A stretch of DNA of 64,000 bases from Pseudomonadota bacterium (lineage in GTDB: Bacteria > Desulfobacterota > Desulfobulbia > Desulfobulbales > Desulfocapsaceae). Positions 36,016-44,047 of the stretch are shown piece by piece. The stretch covers positions 1 to 64,000 of the forward strand of contig JAEYNP010000016.1 of the NCBI GenBank assembly GCA_023412495.1. The letters run 5' to 3'. The translations under genes and the position numbers were made by a program. Below the pieces are notes generated by a model that saw only the letters and a program-made list of their open reading frames with translations, had not been told where the DNA came from and ran no database searches. Within the stretch, counting starts at the first letter, position 1. Every line of letters begins with the position of its first letter.

Positions 36016-36300
36016 CTATTTCAGAAGATCGGCGAGTTCTTCCTTGGTGAGCAAAGATTTGGCGTTCATTTTGCGTCTGTCCGGGATGGTCCGCCGATCG
36101 ACGTTCCTACGTCTATCGACCCCGAGCCGCGTTCTTATCAGCGACCGCAGCCAATCGTAGAGACCTCTGTGACGGGGGCTTCCTTCGTTTCGGGGATCGA
36201 AACGTCTTTCCCTGAAACTGCGCCGCTCGACTTTTCTTCGGCAACTGTTCGCCTTCCGTCTTTCCGTACCATCCCAGGCTGAATTCTCGGGAGTACTCAT
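36016..36300 (-). CDS. Small Arg-rich hypothetical protein
   Basis: A 94-residue, very basic protein. It contains repeated (D/E)RR motifs: GTERRK, KVERRS, RERRFD, VDRRRNVDRR and IPDRRK, and ends with an acidic helix SLLTKEELADLLK. I do not recognise a named family, although similar DRR-rich proteins occur in Desulfobacterota and relatives. No clear ribosome site precedes the ATG. The gene lies convergent to the VKOR-like gene, 19 bases from its stop. Confidence 0.5.
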   Translation of the reverse strand: MSTPENSAWDGTERRKANSCRRKVERRSFRERRFDPRNEGSPRHRGLYDWLRSLIRTRLGVDRRRNVDRRTIPDRRKMNAKSLLTKEELADLLK

Positions 36301-36760
36301 GGTTTTCAGTTCTATGGTTGAAATAAGCCAACTGTACGAGAATACTGAAAACTATACCATCATCGGGTTTCCTGTGCAATAACTGTCCAGCTTCCTCTGT
36401 AACAGGCCGCCGCTCCCATCCGTTTACTCATTCCCCCACGACCTTGCCGTCCCGATTCAAAAGCAACCGAGATGGACTACCACAAAAAGCAGAATGAGTG
36501 TTCATTCATAAAAAGTCTGTAACAATCAGATTTTACACAAAATAAACGCTATTGAAAAAATTCCTGAATCTGTTAAATATAGATCTGGAAAACAAAGTTC
36601 TGTTTCCCGCTCTCCGGAATTTTTGGGGCGTAGGAGCCTTGACTGGTTTTCCGATTTGTGTTGGTTGCCTGGCACCAACCGGAGCGGCGAGTGGGCGTGG
36701 TATTTCCGGCAGTCAACTGGCTTGCGGAAATAACTTATTGATTCTAAAAAGAGAATTGAC
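36301..36760. other. Leader region upstream of the Hdr/Frd-like operon
   Basis: About 460 bases with no convincing gene. Two hairpins near the 3' end are clear: GGTTG/CAACC around 36661-36680, and TATTTCCG paired with CGGAAATA around the inner GCAG/CTGGC at 36700-36735. The second ends about 25 bases before the operon start and could attenuate or stabilise the mRNA. No promoter could be assigned. Confidence 0.4.
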
Positions 36761-37168
36761 ATGACATTAACGATTACTGCCCAGACTCAGTCGATCCAAT
36801 CGATTGAGAAACTGAAAGAACTGAGTGGCGAAAGCGTCAAGCTGTGCATGCAGTGCGCCACGTGTACTGGTATGTGTCCCATGGCCCAGGAAATGGACTA
36901 CACTCCCCGCAAGGTCATGCATATGGCGCAATTCGGCCTGGCCGACAAACTGGCCGAGATCAACTCCTACTGGAAATGCGCCTCGTGCCATGCCTGTACG
37001 GTGAAATGTCCGAGGGGAATCGATATCGCCAAAGTCATGGAGGCCTTGCGGCAACAGGTTCTTCGCAAGAGCAGGAACTATATCGAGCCTTCCCGGCTCT
37101 CGGCGGAGCAGGTCGCGGAGATGCCGCAGATCGCTCTGGTTGCCGGATTCAGAAAATTCACCTGTTAA
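36761..37168 (+). CDS. HdrC-like [4Fe-4S] ferredoxin subunit
   Basis: A 135-residue protein with two cysteine clusters: CMQCATCTGMCPM at about residue 29 and CASCHACTVKCPRG at about residue 73. Size, motifs and helical C-terminus match HdrC-type subunits, which pass electrons to an HdrB partner. It begins a rightward four-gene operon with HdrB-like, iron-sulfur and flavoprotein subunits. No membrane helix is present. AAAGAG precedes the ATG. Confidence 0.88.
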   Translation: MTLTITAQTQSIQSIEKLKELSGESVKLCMQCATCTGMCPMAQEMDYTPRKVMHMAQFGLADKLAEINSYWKCASCHACTVKCPRGIDIAKVMEALRQQVLRKSRNYIEPSRLSAEQVAEMPQIALVAGFRKFTC

Positions 37169-37176
37169 GGAGAGCG

Positions 37177-38061
37177 ATGAAGATCAGTTACTATCCAGGC
37201 TGTACCTTGAAGACCAAGGCCAAGAATCTAGATCAGGCGGCGATTGCATCCCTGACGGCGCTCGGGGTCGAGGTGGAGGAGATCGAACGGTGGAACTGCT
37301 GCGGGGCAGTGCATTCCCTCACCGCAGACGATCTGATCCATCAGGTCGGGCCGGTGCGCAATCTCATCCGGGCCAAGGAGCAGGGGGCGGATAAATTGGT
37401 GACCCTTTGTTCGATGTGCTACAACACCCTGGCCCGAGCCAACCTGATCATGAAAAACGATGCGATCAAACGTGATACAATCAACCGCTTCATGACCGAA
37501 GAGATCGATTACGCCGGAGAAGTCGAAGTGGTGCACTTCCTGAGCTTCATCCAGGAAGAGATCGGCTGGGAGGCGGTGAAAGAGAAGGTCAAGGTACCGC
37601 TCACCGGCCTCTCGGTCGCACCCTATTACGGCTGCACCCTACAGCGCCCCGCCGACGTCGGCATCGAACCTTTCGGCAGCTATAACCTCATGACCGGGAT
37701 GCTGGAGGCGCTGGGCGCCACGGTCGTCCCCTTCAATGCCGCCGACAAATGCTGCGGTTCCTACCAGGTTCTTGGTGCTCCCGCCGGGGAAAACAGCGCC
37801 GGGGCGGCCATCGTCAATCTCGCCGCCGGGGCGGGCGTAGAGGCCCTTGCCACCAGTTGTCCGCTCTGCGAGTACAATCTTGGCAAGCAGCAGCAGTTGA
37901 TGCTGGAAAAAGGCAGGATTGTCAAAAATGTTCCGACCTACTACTTCACTCAGCTCCTGGCCCTGGCCCTCGGGCTCGACTCGGCAGTCTGTCATTTCGA
38001 GTTGAACACCCGGAGCAGTGTCGATCTGCTGAAAGACAAGAACTGTTTGGCCGCAGCGTAA
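37177..38061 (+). CDS. HdrB-like CCG-domain subunit
   Basis: A 294-residue protein starting MKISYYPGCTLKTKAKNLD. Two full CCG domains can be seen: the first with WNCCGAVHS and TLCSMCYNTL, the second with YYGCTLQRP, DKCCGSYQVLG and TSCPLCEYNLG. In HdrB this arrangement holds noncubane [4Fe-4S] clusters that cleave heterodisulfides. In SdhE/TfrB-type subunits it replaces a cytochrome b membrane anchor. A TAAGGAG lies just before the ATG, eight bases after the HdrC-like stop. The C-terminus has no amphipathic membrane helix that I can identify. Confidence 0.88.
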   Translation: MKISYYPGCTLKTKAKNLDQAAIASLTALGVEVEEIERWNCCGAVHSLTADDLIHQVGPVRNLIRAKEQGADKLVTLCSMCYNTLARANLIMKNDAIKRDTINRFMTEEIDYAGEVEVVHFLSFIQEEIGWEAVKEKVKVPLTGLSVAPYYGCTLQRPADVGIEPFGSYNLMTGMLEALGATVVPFNAADKCCGSYQVLGAPAGENSAGAAIVNLAAGAGVEALATSCPLCEYNLGKQQQLMLEKGRIVKNVPTYYFTQLLALALGLDSAVCHFELNTRSSVDLLKDKNCLAAA

Positions 38062-38113
38062 GCGACGGCTTAACCGAAGGCGGCGTATCACCCGCGCATC
38101 ATTGGAGAGAATC

Positions 38114-38908
38114 ATGTGTGAAACAAACAAGACATCGAGCAAGAAGACCATACGCGTAGCAACGGGGGATCGGGCCATTCTGCCGGAAGGGGCGAAAACC
38201 ATCCCAGTCTACATCATGGGGAAAAAATACGAGGTCCCCGAGACGCTGACCATCATGAAGGCCATGGAGTATGCCGGCTTCAAATTCCTGCGCGGCGCCG
38301 GCTGCCGCGGCGGCATCTGCGGTGCCTGCCCGACCGTTTACCGCTTTGCCGGGGATTACAAACTCCACTTCGGTCTCGCCTGCCAGACTGTGGTCGAGGC
38401 CGATATGTATCTGGCCCAGATCCCCTTCTTCCCCGCCAACCGGGCGAACTACAGCATCGAGGAGATCGGCGGTCTGCCGGAAGCGATCCATGCCCTCTAT
38501 CCCGAGCTGTTCCGCTGCGTGGCGTGCAACCAGTGCACCAAAGCCTGCCCGATGGACGTCGACGTGCTCGGCTACATCTCGGCCCTCAAGCAGGGAAATA
38601 TCGAGAAGGCCGCCCGCCTCTCTTTCGACTGCATTCAATGCGGTCTATGTGCCAGCCGCTGTATGGGAGAAATACCCCAGTACCATGCAGCGCAGCTGGC
38701 CCGTCGGGTCTACGGTCGATACATCCAGCCCCGGGCGGAGCACCTCAAGGCCCGGGTGGAGGGTATCGAGGCCGGCAAATATCAGCCCATGCTGGAAGAG
38801 TTGTCGGCGATGAGCAAGGAAGAGCTGGAGAAGATCTACGTGGAGCGGGAGCGTGAGCCCGATTTCGCCGAAAAAGGATGGATGCCCAAGGAAACTCGCT
38901 ACTTATAA
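38114..38908 (+). CDS. Fumarate reductase/succinate dehydrogenase-like iron-sulfur subunit
   Basis: A 264-residue iron-sulfur protein. Residues about 60-95 carry the [2Fe-2S] motif GAGCRGGICGACP. Two more clusters follow: CVACNQCTKACPMDVDV near residue 136 and CIQCGLCASRCMGE near 175. The domain order is that of SdhB/FrdB, but the ferredoxin part is unusually short and the last 60 residues are helical. It should link the flavoprotein to the HdrB-like subunit. GGAGAG precedes the ATG. Confidence 0.86.
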   Translation: MCETNKTSSKKTIRVATGDRAILPEGAKTIPVYIMGKKYEVPETLTIMKAMEYAGFKFLRGAGCRGGICGACPTVYRFAGDYKLHFGLACQTVVEADMYLAQIPFFPANRANYSIEEIGGLPEAIHALYPELFRCVACNQCTKACPMDVDVLGYISALKQGNIEKAARLSFDCIQCGLCASRCMGEIPQYHAAQLARRVYGRYIQPRAEHLKARVEGIEAGKYQPMLEELSAMSKEELEKIYVEREREPDFAEKGWMPKETRYL

Positions 38909-38950
38909 TCAACCACCGCTCGATCCTCTTTTGGATAAAGGAGATAGAAT

Positions 38951-40627
38951 ATGGCTTACACACCCGAAATGAAGGAACTGATCAAGAGAGTTGAGGCGAC
39001 CCGGCCGGCGAGGGTCGCCATGGCCCGCCGCAACGAGAATTACCCGGCCCTCTCCATGGCCGAGCGGGCGGAGGTTCTTGCCCAATACCATCCGGATTAC
39101 CAGGAAAGCGGCAAGCGCCAGGTATCCGTCGGTCCCAACAAGGGCGATATTTACCAGGAGGGCGTGGCGCGCCTCTTGGAATCGAAATCGATGGTGCGGC
39201 CGGAAAAGGTCGACCTGTCCAAGGTCGATCACGAGACCGACGTGCTGGTCATCGGCGGCGGCGGGGCAGGCACTTCGGCGGCCATCATGGCGGCGAACGG
39301 GGGCTGCAAGGTCATCATTTCCACCAAGCTGCGCCACGGCGACTCCAACACCATCATGGCCGAAGGCGGAATTCAGGCAGCCACCCACGAGGGCGATTCG
39401 CCCTACTACCATTTCATGGATACCATCGGCGGCGGACACTTCTCCAATCAGCGCGACCTGGTGGCGGCGCTGGCCAACGACGCGCCCCTGTCCATCGCCT
39501 GGCTGGAGAGCCTGGGAATGATCTTCAATAAGCACGAGGATGGCCGCACCGTCGTCCGCCACTGCGGCGGCTCTTCCCGCAAGCGCCTGCAGTCTTCCGG
39601 AGACATGACCGGGGCTGAGATCATGCGGGTGGTGCGGGATGAGGTGCGCAACCGCGCGGATCAGATCACCGTGCTGGAGTTCAGCCCGGCGGTGGAGCTG
39701 CTGCTTGACACCGACGGCAAATGCGCCGGCGCCATCCTCTACAACATGGAGACTCGCGAGTTCTCCATTGTCCGCGCCAAGGCGGTGATTATCTCCACCG
39801 GCGGTTTCGGCCGGCTGCACATCAAGGGCTTCGCCACCACCAACCACTACGGCGCGACCATGGACGGCGTAGTCATGGCCTACCGGGCCGGTGTCGGCAA
39901 CAAGGCTCTCCATTCTACTCAGTACCACCCGACCGGCGTCGCCTATCCCGAACAGAACGTCGGCCTCCTCATCACCGAAAAGGTGAGGGGCCTGGGTGCC
40001 CACGTGCTCAACATCGACGGCGAGCAGTTCTGCTTCCCGCTGGAGCCCCGAGACGTGGAATCGGCGGAACTCATCAAGGAGGCCATGGACAAGGGCAAGG
40101 GCATCATCACTCCCACCGGAAGGGTCGGTCTCTGGCTCGACTCGCCGATGATAGAGGAACTGCACGGCCCGGGCACGGTCAAAAAGGAGCTGCCGGCAAA
40201 GTTCATCCAGTTCGAGCGCCACGGCATCGATATCAGCAAGGAGCCGATGCTGGTTTACCCGACCCTGCACTACCAGAATGGGGGGATCAACGTCAACGGC
40301 AACACCGAGACCGTCCTGCCTGGCCTGTACGCCGCGGGCGAGGCGATCGGCGGGGTCCACGGCGAAAACCGGCTTATGGGCAACAGCCTCCAGGACATCA
40401 TCACCTTCGGCCGCCGGGCCGGCAAGAACGCCGCGGCCTACGTGAAGAGCGGTGTAGAGCTGAAAAATCTGACCCTCGATCACGTCATCAAGTTCGAGAA
40501 AGAGCTAGCTGAGACCGGAATCGAGGATCCGGCGGTCGCGCCGATCCTCCTGCCCGACTATGCCACCGACGAGGTGGCCGAGCGCCGCTGGCCCGAGGCC
40601 CGGACCGAGGTTGAAAAGGCGACCTGA
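38951..40627 (+). CDS. Fumarate reductase/succinate dehydrogenase-like flavoprotein subunit
   Basis: A 558-residue FAD enzyme. An N-terminal extension of about 95 residues precedes the FAD-binding GGGGAGTSAAIMAANGG motif. Family markers include NTIMAEGGIQAA, STQYHPTGVAYPEQ and HGENRLMGNSLQDIITFG, which hold the FAD-linkage region and catalytic His/Arg. It is likely to reduce fumarate or oxidise succinate, or to act on a related acid such as a 2-enoate. The N-terminal extension is not typical of SdhA. It ends the operon; a strong terminator follows. Confidence 0.86.
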   Translation: MAYTPEMKELIKRVEATRPARVAMARRNENYPALSMAERAEVLAQYHPDYQESGKRQVSVGPNKGDIYQEGVARLLESKSMVRPEKVDLSKVDHETDVLVIGGGGAGTSAAIMAANGGCKVIISTKLRHGDSNTIMAEGGIQAATHEGDSPYYHFMDTIGGGHFSNQRDLVAALANDAPLSIAWLESLGMIFNKHEDGRTVVRHCGGSSRKRLQSSGDMTGAEIMRVVRDEVRNRADQITVLEFSPAVELLLDTDGKCAGAILYNMETREFSIVRAKAVIISTGGFGRLHIKGFATTNHYGATMDGVVMAYRAGVGNKALHSTQYHPTGVAYPEQNVGLLITEKVRGLGAHVLNIDGEQFCFPLEPRDVESAELIKEAMDKGKGIITPTGRVGLWLDSPMIEELHGPGTVKKELPAKFIQFERHGIDISKEPMLVYPTLHYQNGGINVNGNTETVLPGLYAAGEAIGGVHGENRLMGNSLQDIITFGRRAGKNAAAYVKSGVELKNLTLDHVIKFEKELAETGIEDPAVAPILLPDYATDEVAERRWPEARTEVEKAT

Positions 40628-40679
40628 CAGAGGGAGCTGAAGCGACGATCATTTCTTTATCTGTCGCCATGAGCCCATG

Positions 40680-40727
40680 AAAACCGCCGCAGTCCGTTTA
40701 CCGGACTACGGCGGTTTGTTTTTTAGG
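40680..40727 (+). terminator. Strong Rho-independent terminator after the Hdr/Frd-like operon
   Basis: AAACCGCCG-c-AGTCCG pairs with CGGACT-a-CGGCGGTTT around TTTAC, followed by GTTTTTT. The stem is about 15 bp with a single mismatch. Confidence 0.9.
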
Positions 40728-40904
40728 GAGGAAGAACGGGCCGGTATGGGTGGACCGCGGGCTCGCGGCGAAACCGATTCGGCGATTGCAATTTTTAACT
40801 TGGCGATGTATGGAGGAATTCTGTTTTAGAATTGCGCTCTCTGGGGTATTCTCCGCAAAAGCGATTAAACTTGCCAAGGATTTCTGCGAAAGGGAAATAG
40901 AGTA

Positions 40905-41408
40905 ATGAAAAGCAATTTTATCACCACCATCTATGGTTCGGTTTTCCCCGGAGTAATCAAATCGTTGGCTGAAACTACACGCAGCCTGGGCGGAGAGTGG
41001 TTGACCAGCAAGGTGATCAAAATGGACGGTCAGTTCGCCGCCATCATGAATGTGCTTGTTGCCGAAGAGATGGAGCAGAAGCTGAAATCCGGCCTGGAAA
41101 AGAAATTTCCTACCCTTTCGTTTGTCTACTCGGAACCGACCGAACCCCCGCGGATCGCCACCAAAACAATTACCCTGGTGGTCGACTGCATCGACCGCCC
41201 CGGCCTGACCGGCGATCTTAGTAATATTCTCGCCAATCTCGATATCGTGGTGGAGGATATGGAGTGTAAGCGGTTCGCCATGGACGGCATTGGTGATACG
41301 GTCTTCTCAGCCCGTCTCACGCTCTCCGTCCCGCAAACGGCAGACAGCGAGATCATCGCCGGAGAGATCGAGGCCATGTCGGAGGATGTGCGGGTGAATG
41401 TCCTGTAG
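40905..41408 (+). CDS. Two-ACT-domain regulatory protein, GcvR-like
   Basis: A 167-residue protein made of two ACT domains. The second starts ITLVVDCIDRPGLTGDLSNILANLDIVVEDME; the split part DCIDRPGLTGDLSNIL is a classic ACT opening. This is the architecture of GcvR, which regulates the glycine cleavage system by protein contact. No gcv genes are in the window. It stands alone and is convergent with the aspartate kinase gene. Confidence 0.8.
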   Translation: MKSNFITTIYGSVFPGVIKSLAETTRSLGGEWLTSKVIKMDGQFAAIMNVLVAEEMEQKLKSGLEKKFPTLSFVYSEPTEPPRIATKTITLVVDCIDRPGLTGDLSNILANLDIVVEDMECKRFAMDGIGDTVFSARLTLSVPQTADSEIIAGEIEAMSEDVRVNVL

Positions 41409-41429
41409 CTGCGAACCAGTCTGTAAATC

Positions 41430-41464
41430 CTAAAAATGGGGGATCCCATCCTCCCCTTTTTTCT
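41430..41464. terminator. Probable bidirectional terminator between convergent genes
   Basis: AAAAATGGGG and CTCCCCTTTTTT flank a short GATCCCATC centre. A-run and T-run on each side allow use in both directions. The stem has a mismatch. Confidence 0.6.
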
Positions 41465-41466
41465 TT

Positions 41467-42864
41467 TTATTCCTCCTCTTCGCAGAGCGCCCGGTGCAGG
41501 GCCCGTTGGGCCGCAAAAAAATGATCCCGGTTGATGGTGAACTGCATGTTGGTCTGCCGGGATGTCTGGGAGACCGTGAGGATGTTGATACCCGCATCGG
41601 CAAGCGCTTTTGCCGCTTTGGCCAGCATGCCCGGCTTGGCGATATTGGAGCCGATGGCGCAGACGATTGCAACGTTCTTCGTGGTCACCAGTTCGAAGCG
41701 CTGCCGCATGTCGTCCACCATCTCCCGGGTGCAGTCCTTCTCGTAGATCAGCACGTCGATGGTGTTGGCATTTGTCGCCTTGTTGATATAGCTGATGCTG
41801 TGTTCCTGCAGCACTTTCATGATCCGCATGTCGAAGCCGACCTCGCCGACCATGCGGGTGTCGTGGATCTCGAGGATGGTAACGGCGCTTGAGCCGGTGA
41901 TAACCTCGGTCTTGGAGTGCGGGCAGATGTAGCCCTTGGTGATCAGGGTGCCGCTGTGGCTGGGGTCGAAGGCATTCATCACCCTGATGGAGATCCCGGC
42001 GGTCTCCAGCGGCTTCGAGGCCTTGGGATGGATGGCTTCCATGCCGACGTCTGCCAACTGGTCGGCGACGTCGAAATTGGTGTTGCAGACCGGTCGTACC
42101 TTGCCCTCGCCGATGATCACCGGGTCGCCGGAGCAGAGATGGTATTCCTTATGGATCACCGCCTCCGCGGCATTGAGCAGTACGGCGATCTTGGAAAAAG
42201 TCACCTCGGAGTAGCCGCGGTCGAACTCCCGCATGATGCCTTCCGTGCCCTTGGTGTAGCCTGTGGCGAAACAGATGGTTCTCGAGGGATCGAGGCTGGC
42301 GAAGGTATGCTTGATGCGGGCGTCGATGGTCCTCTCCTTGCGGTCCTGCCAGCCGCTGAGATCGACGAAGGTGGCATTATAGCCGAGGTTCTGCAGGATA
42401 TTTGCGCTGTTGAAGGCGCTGTGCATCTCACCGATGGAGGCGAGCAACTCCCGCGCCGCCAAGAGCACCTCGGTGCGGTTGACGTACCCCGAGGAGATGA
42501 CATTATCCATGCTCTTCAAGATGTTGACCGCAGAAGATATCCGCTCGCAGATGAACCGGTCGGCGACGGCCACGTCGAGGCCGGTCTCGGCGAAACCGCG
42601 ATTCAGCTCGCAGAGCCGGTTCTGGAGGCTGATCATCGCCGGCTCGTAGTCCGCGTTCTGCTCAAAGCTCTGGTAGATGCCGGGCTGGCCGGTCTTCTTG
42701 TGTTCCAGCAGTTCGTTGGTCACTCCGGAATAGGCGGAGACGACATAAATACGATTGTAGATGTCATTCTTGTCCTTGAGGATGACGTTGTTCAGGACCT
42801 CCCCGAAACGGGACATCGTGGTACCGCCGATTTTCTCAATGCGAAGTTTCTTTTTTTCAGCCAT
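41467..42864 (-). CDS. Aspartate kinase family protein with C-terminal ACT domains
   Basis: A 465-residue amino-acid kinase. The nucleotide-binding start is RIEKIGGTTMSRFGEVLNN, a variant of the usual K-F/Y-GGTS. Later markers are GYTKGTEGIMREFDRGYSEV and AIHPKASKPLETAGIS, followed by two ACT domains (VTILEIHDTRMVGEVGFDM and IVCAIGSNIAKPGMLAKAAK). It should phosphorylate aspartate to begin lysine/threonine/methionine synthesis, under feedback control. The sequence type resembles the aspartate kinases associated with ectoine clusters (Ask_Ect), but no ect genes are here. Confidence 0.85.
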   Translation of the reverse strand: MAEKKKLRIEKIGGTTMSRFGEVLNNVILKDKNDIYNRIYVVSAYSGVTNELLEHKKTGQPGIYQSFEQNADYEPAMISLQNRLCELNRGFAETGLDVAVADRFICERISSAVNILKSMDNVISSGYVNRTEVLLAARELLASIGEMHSAFNSANILQNLGYNATFVDLSGWQDRKERTIDARIKHTFASLDPSRTICFATGYTKGTEGIMREFDRGYSEVTFSKIAVLLNAAEAVIHKEYHLCSGDPVIIGEGKVRPVCNTNFDVADQLADVGMEAIHPKASKPLETAGISIRVMNAFDPSHSGTLITKGYICPHSKTEVITGSSAVTILEIHDTRMVGEVGFDMRIMKVLQEHSISYINKATNANTIDVLIYEKDCTREMVDDMRQRFELVTTKNVAIVCAIGSNIAKPGMLAKAAKALADAGINILTVSQTSRQTNMQFTINRDHFFAAQRALHRALCEEEE

Positions 42865-43095
42865 TATCTTTCACCAAAAGCCTGGCAAAACCGTGATATA
42901 CGGAGGATGAAGGAACGGTAGTTATCTCTTCTTAAGAGCTCTGGCGAGTATCCTATCGTAAGAAATTGGCACCCGCAACTGATTTTACCGCGGGGTGAGG
43001 GGAGAGCTTTAATCAGGAAGGCAAGGGGCTGTACTTTTGCGGGAATTTTCTTGAAAGGTCTTTTGCCATGCTTTTTCGAGCACTTGGAAAGCGCC

Positions 43096-43692
43096 TCATG
43101 TTTCCACGTCAGGATAGTATCTACGCATGCATTGTGGACAAATGGAGTGGCTGAACTGGGCATCGGAATGTTGCTCGATATAAGCTTCGAGCCTATGCCA
43201 GGCCTCCTTGTCGCTGCGGATCGAGTGGCAGTGCATGCAGATGGGGATGATACCCTGCAGGGTCTTTACGTGGTCGAAGGCCTCCTTCAGTTCCTTGAGC
43301 TTCTGGCTGAGGGAGGCCTGGGTTTTGACGAGACGAACCGCTACGTTGATTCTGGCCCTCAGCTCATTGAGATCGAAGGGCTTGGTCACATAGTCGTCCG
43401 CGCCGGCCTCCAGACCGTTTACGATATCCGGGGTGCTGTCGCGGGCGGTGAGGAGGATGACATGGATGGGATTGTCCCTGACCAGCAGCTTGATCCGTCG
43501 ACAGAGTTCCGGGCCGTCGATCTCGGGCATTTCCCAGTCGAGGATGGCGATGGGCGGAGCATCCTCCCGTTGCAGGATCTCCCAGGCCTTCCGACCGTCA
43601 TCGACACCTATGGTCTCGAAAGACCATTTGCCTATTATCAGCTCCAGCATTGTTCTGGAGGTGAGATCGTCTTCGGCAATAAGGATTCTCAT
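43096..43692 (-). CDS. Response regulator receiver protein with C-terminal Cys-rich motif
   Basis: A 198-residue protein. The receiver domain has acidic residues in MRILIAEDDLTSRTM, the phospho-acceptor Asp in AILDWEMPEIDG, and Lys in DDYVTKPFDLNEL. A coiled helix of about 30 residues follows, then ICMHCHSIRSDKEAWHRLEA and ICPQCMRRYYPD. This paired C-x2-C motif is common at the ends of bacterial signalling proteins and probably binds a metal. No DNA-binding or enzymatic output domain is present. ATG at 43692 starts the domain. No histidine kinase is adjacent. Confidence 0.85.
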   Translation of the reverse strand: MRILIAEDDLTSRTMLELIIGKWSFETIGVDDGRKAWEILQREDAPPIAILDWEMPEIDGPELCRRIKLLVRDNPIHVILLTARDSTPDIVNGLEAGADDYVTKPFDLNELRARINVAVRLVKTQASLSQKLKELKEAFDHVKTLQGIIPICMHCHSIRSDKEAWHRLEAYIEQHSDAQFSHSICPQCMRRYYPDVET

Positions 43693-43730
43693 GCAACCGC
43701 CCCAAAGGTAGATATTTTCCGCTTCTCTAT

Positions 43731-43936
43731 TCATATCATAACTGCAATCGGCAGTGCAAAGAGTTCTTGGAATTTCAGGGTCGCCAGCGTTTGGGCAACA
43801 AATTCGTCGGTGAAAGCCGACAGAGCAAGTGAAAGGGCTTTTTGTCGCTCGGGAAGCCTCTCTGTTCCGGCACTATTTCAATCATTCCAGAGTCCATCTC
43901 CACGGTTGGAGCACTTTTTACGACTTTATCAATCAT
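43731..43936 (-). pseudogene. Possible frameshifted small gene upstream of the response regulator
   Basis: A frame starts ATG at 43936 and reads MIDKVVKSAPTVEMDSGMIE, then stops at 43775. From about the middle, the next frame reads ERQKALSLALSAFTDEFVAQ, TLATLKFQELFALPIAVMI and stops at 43731. Both parts look protein-like, and a one-base change near 43850 would join them into about 68 residues. It could equally be chance. It fills most of the 355-base gap between the response regulator and the flavoprotein gene. Confidence 0.25.
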
Positions 43937-44047
43937 GACAGTTTTGCCTGTTGACAGTTGCCACGAAGCGAGAGACTATACGCAAAATACTGGCATATGC
44001 ACGTAATAACACATTGTAGTAGTCGAATGCATCGAAAGGAGGAGCTT

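Noticed and set aside
36550..36764. 70-codon frame ahead of the HdrC-like gene
   Set aside because: It starts at a TTG without a ribosome site and spans the hairpin leader; the protein has no domain character.
38909..40483. 524-codon minus-strand frame opposite the flavoprotein gene
   Set aside because: The plus-strand protein has all family motifs; the antisense translation has no recognisable motif.
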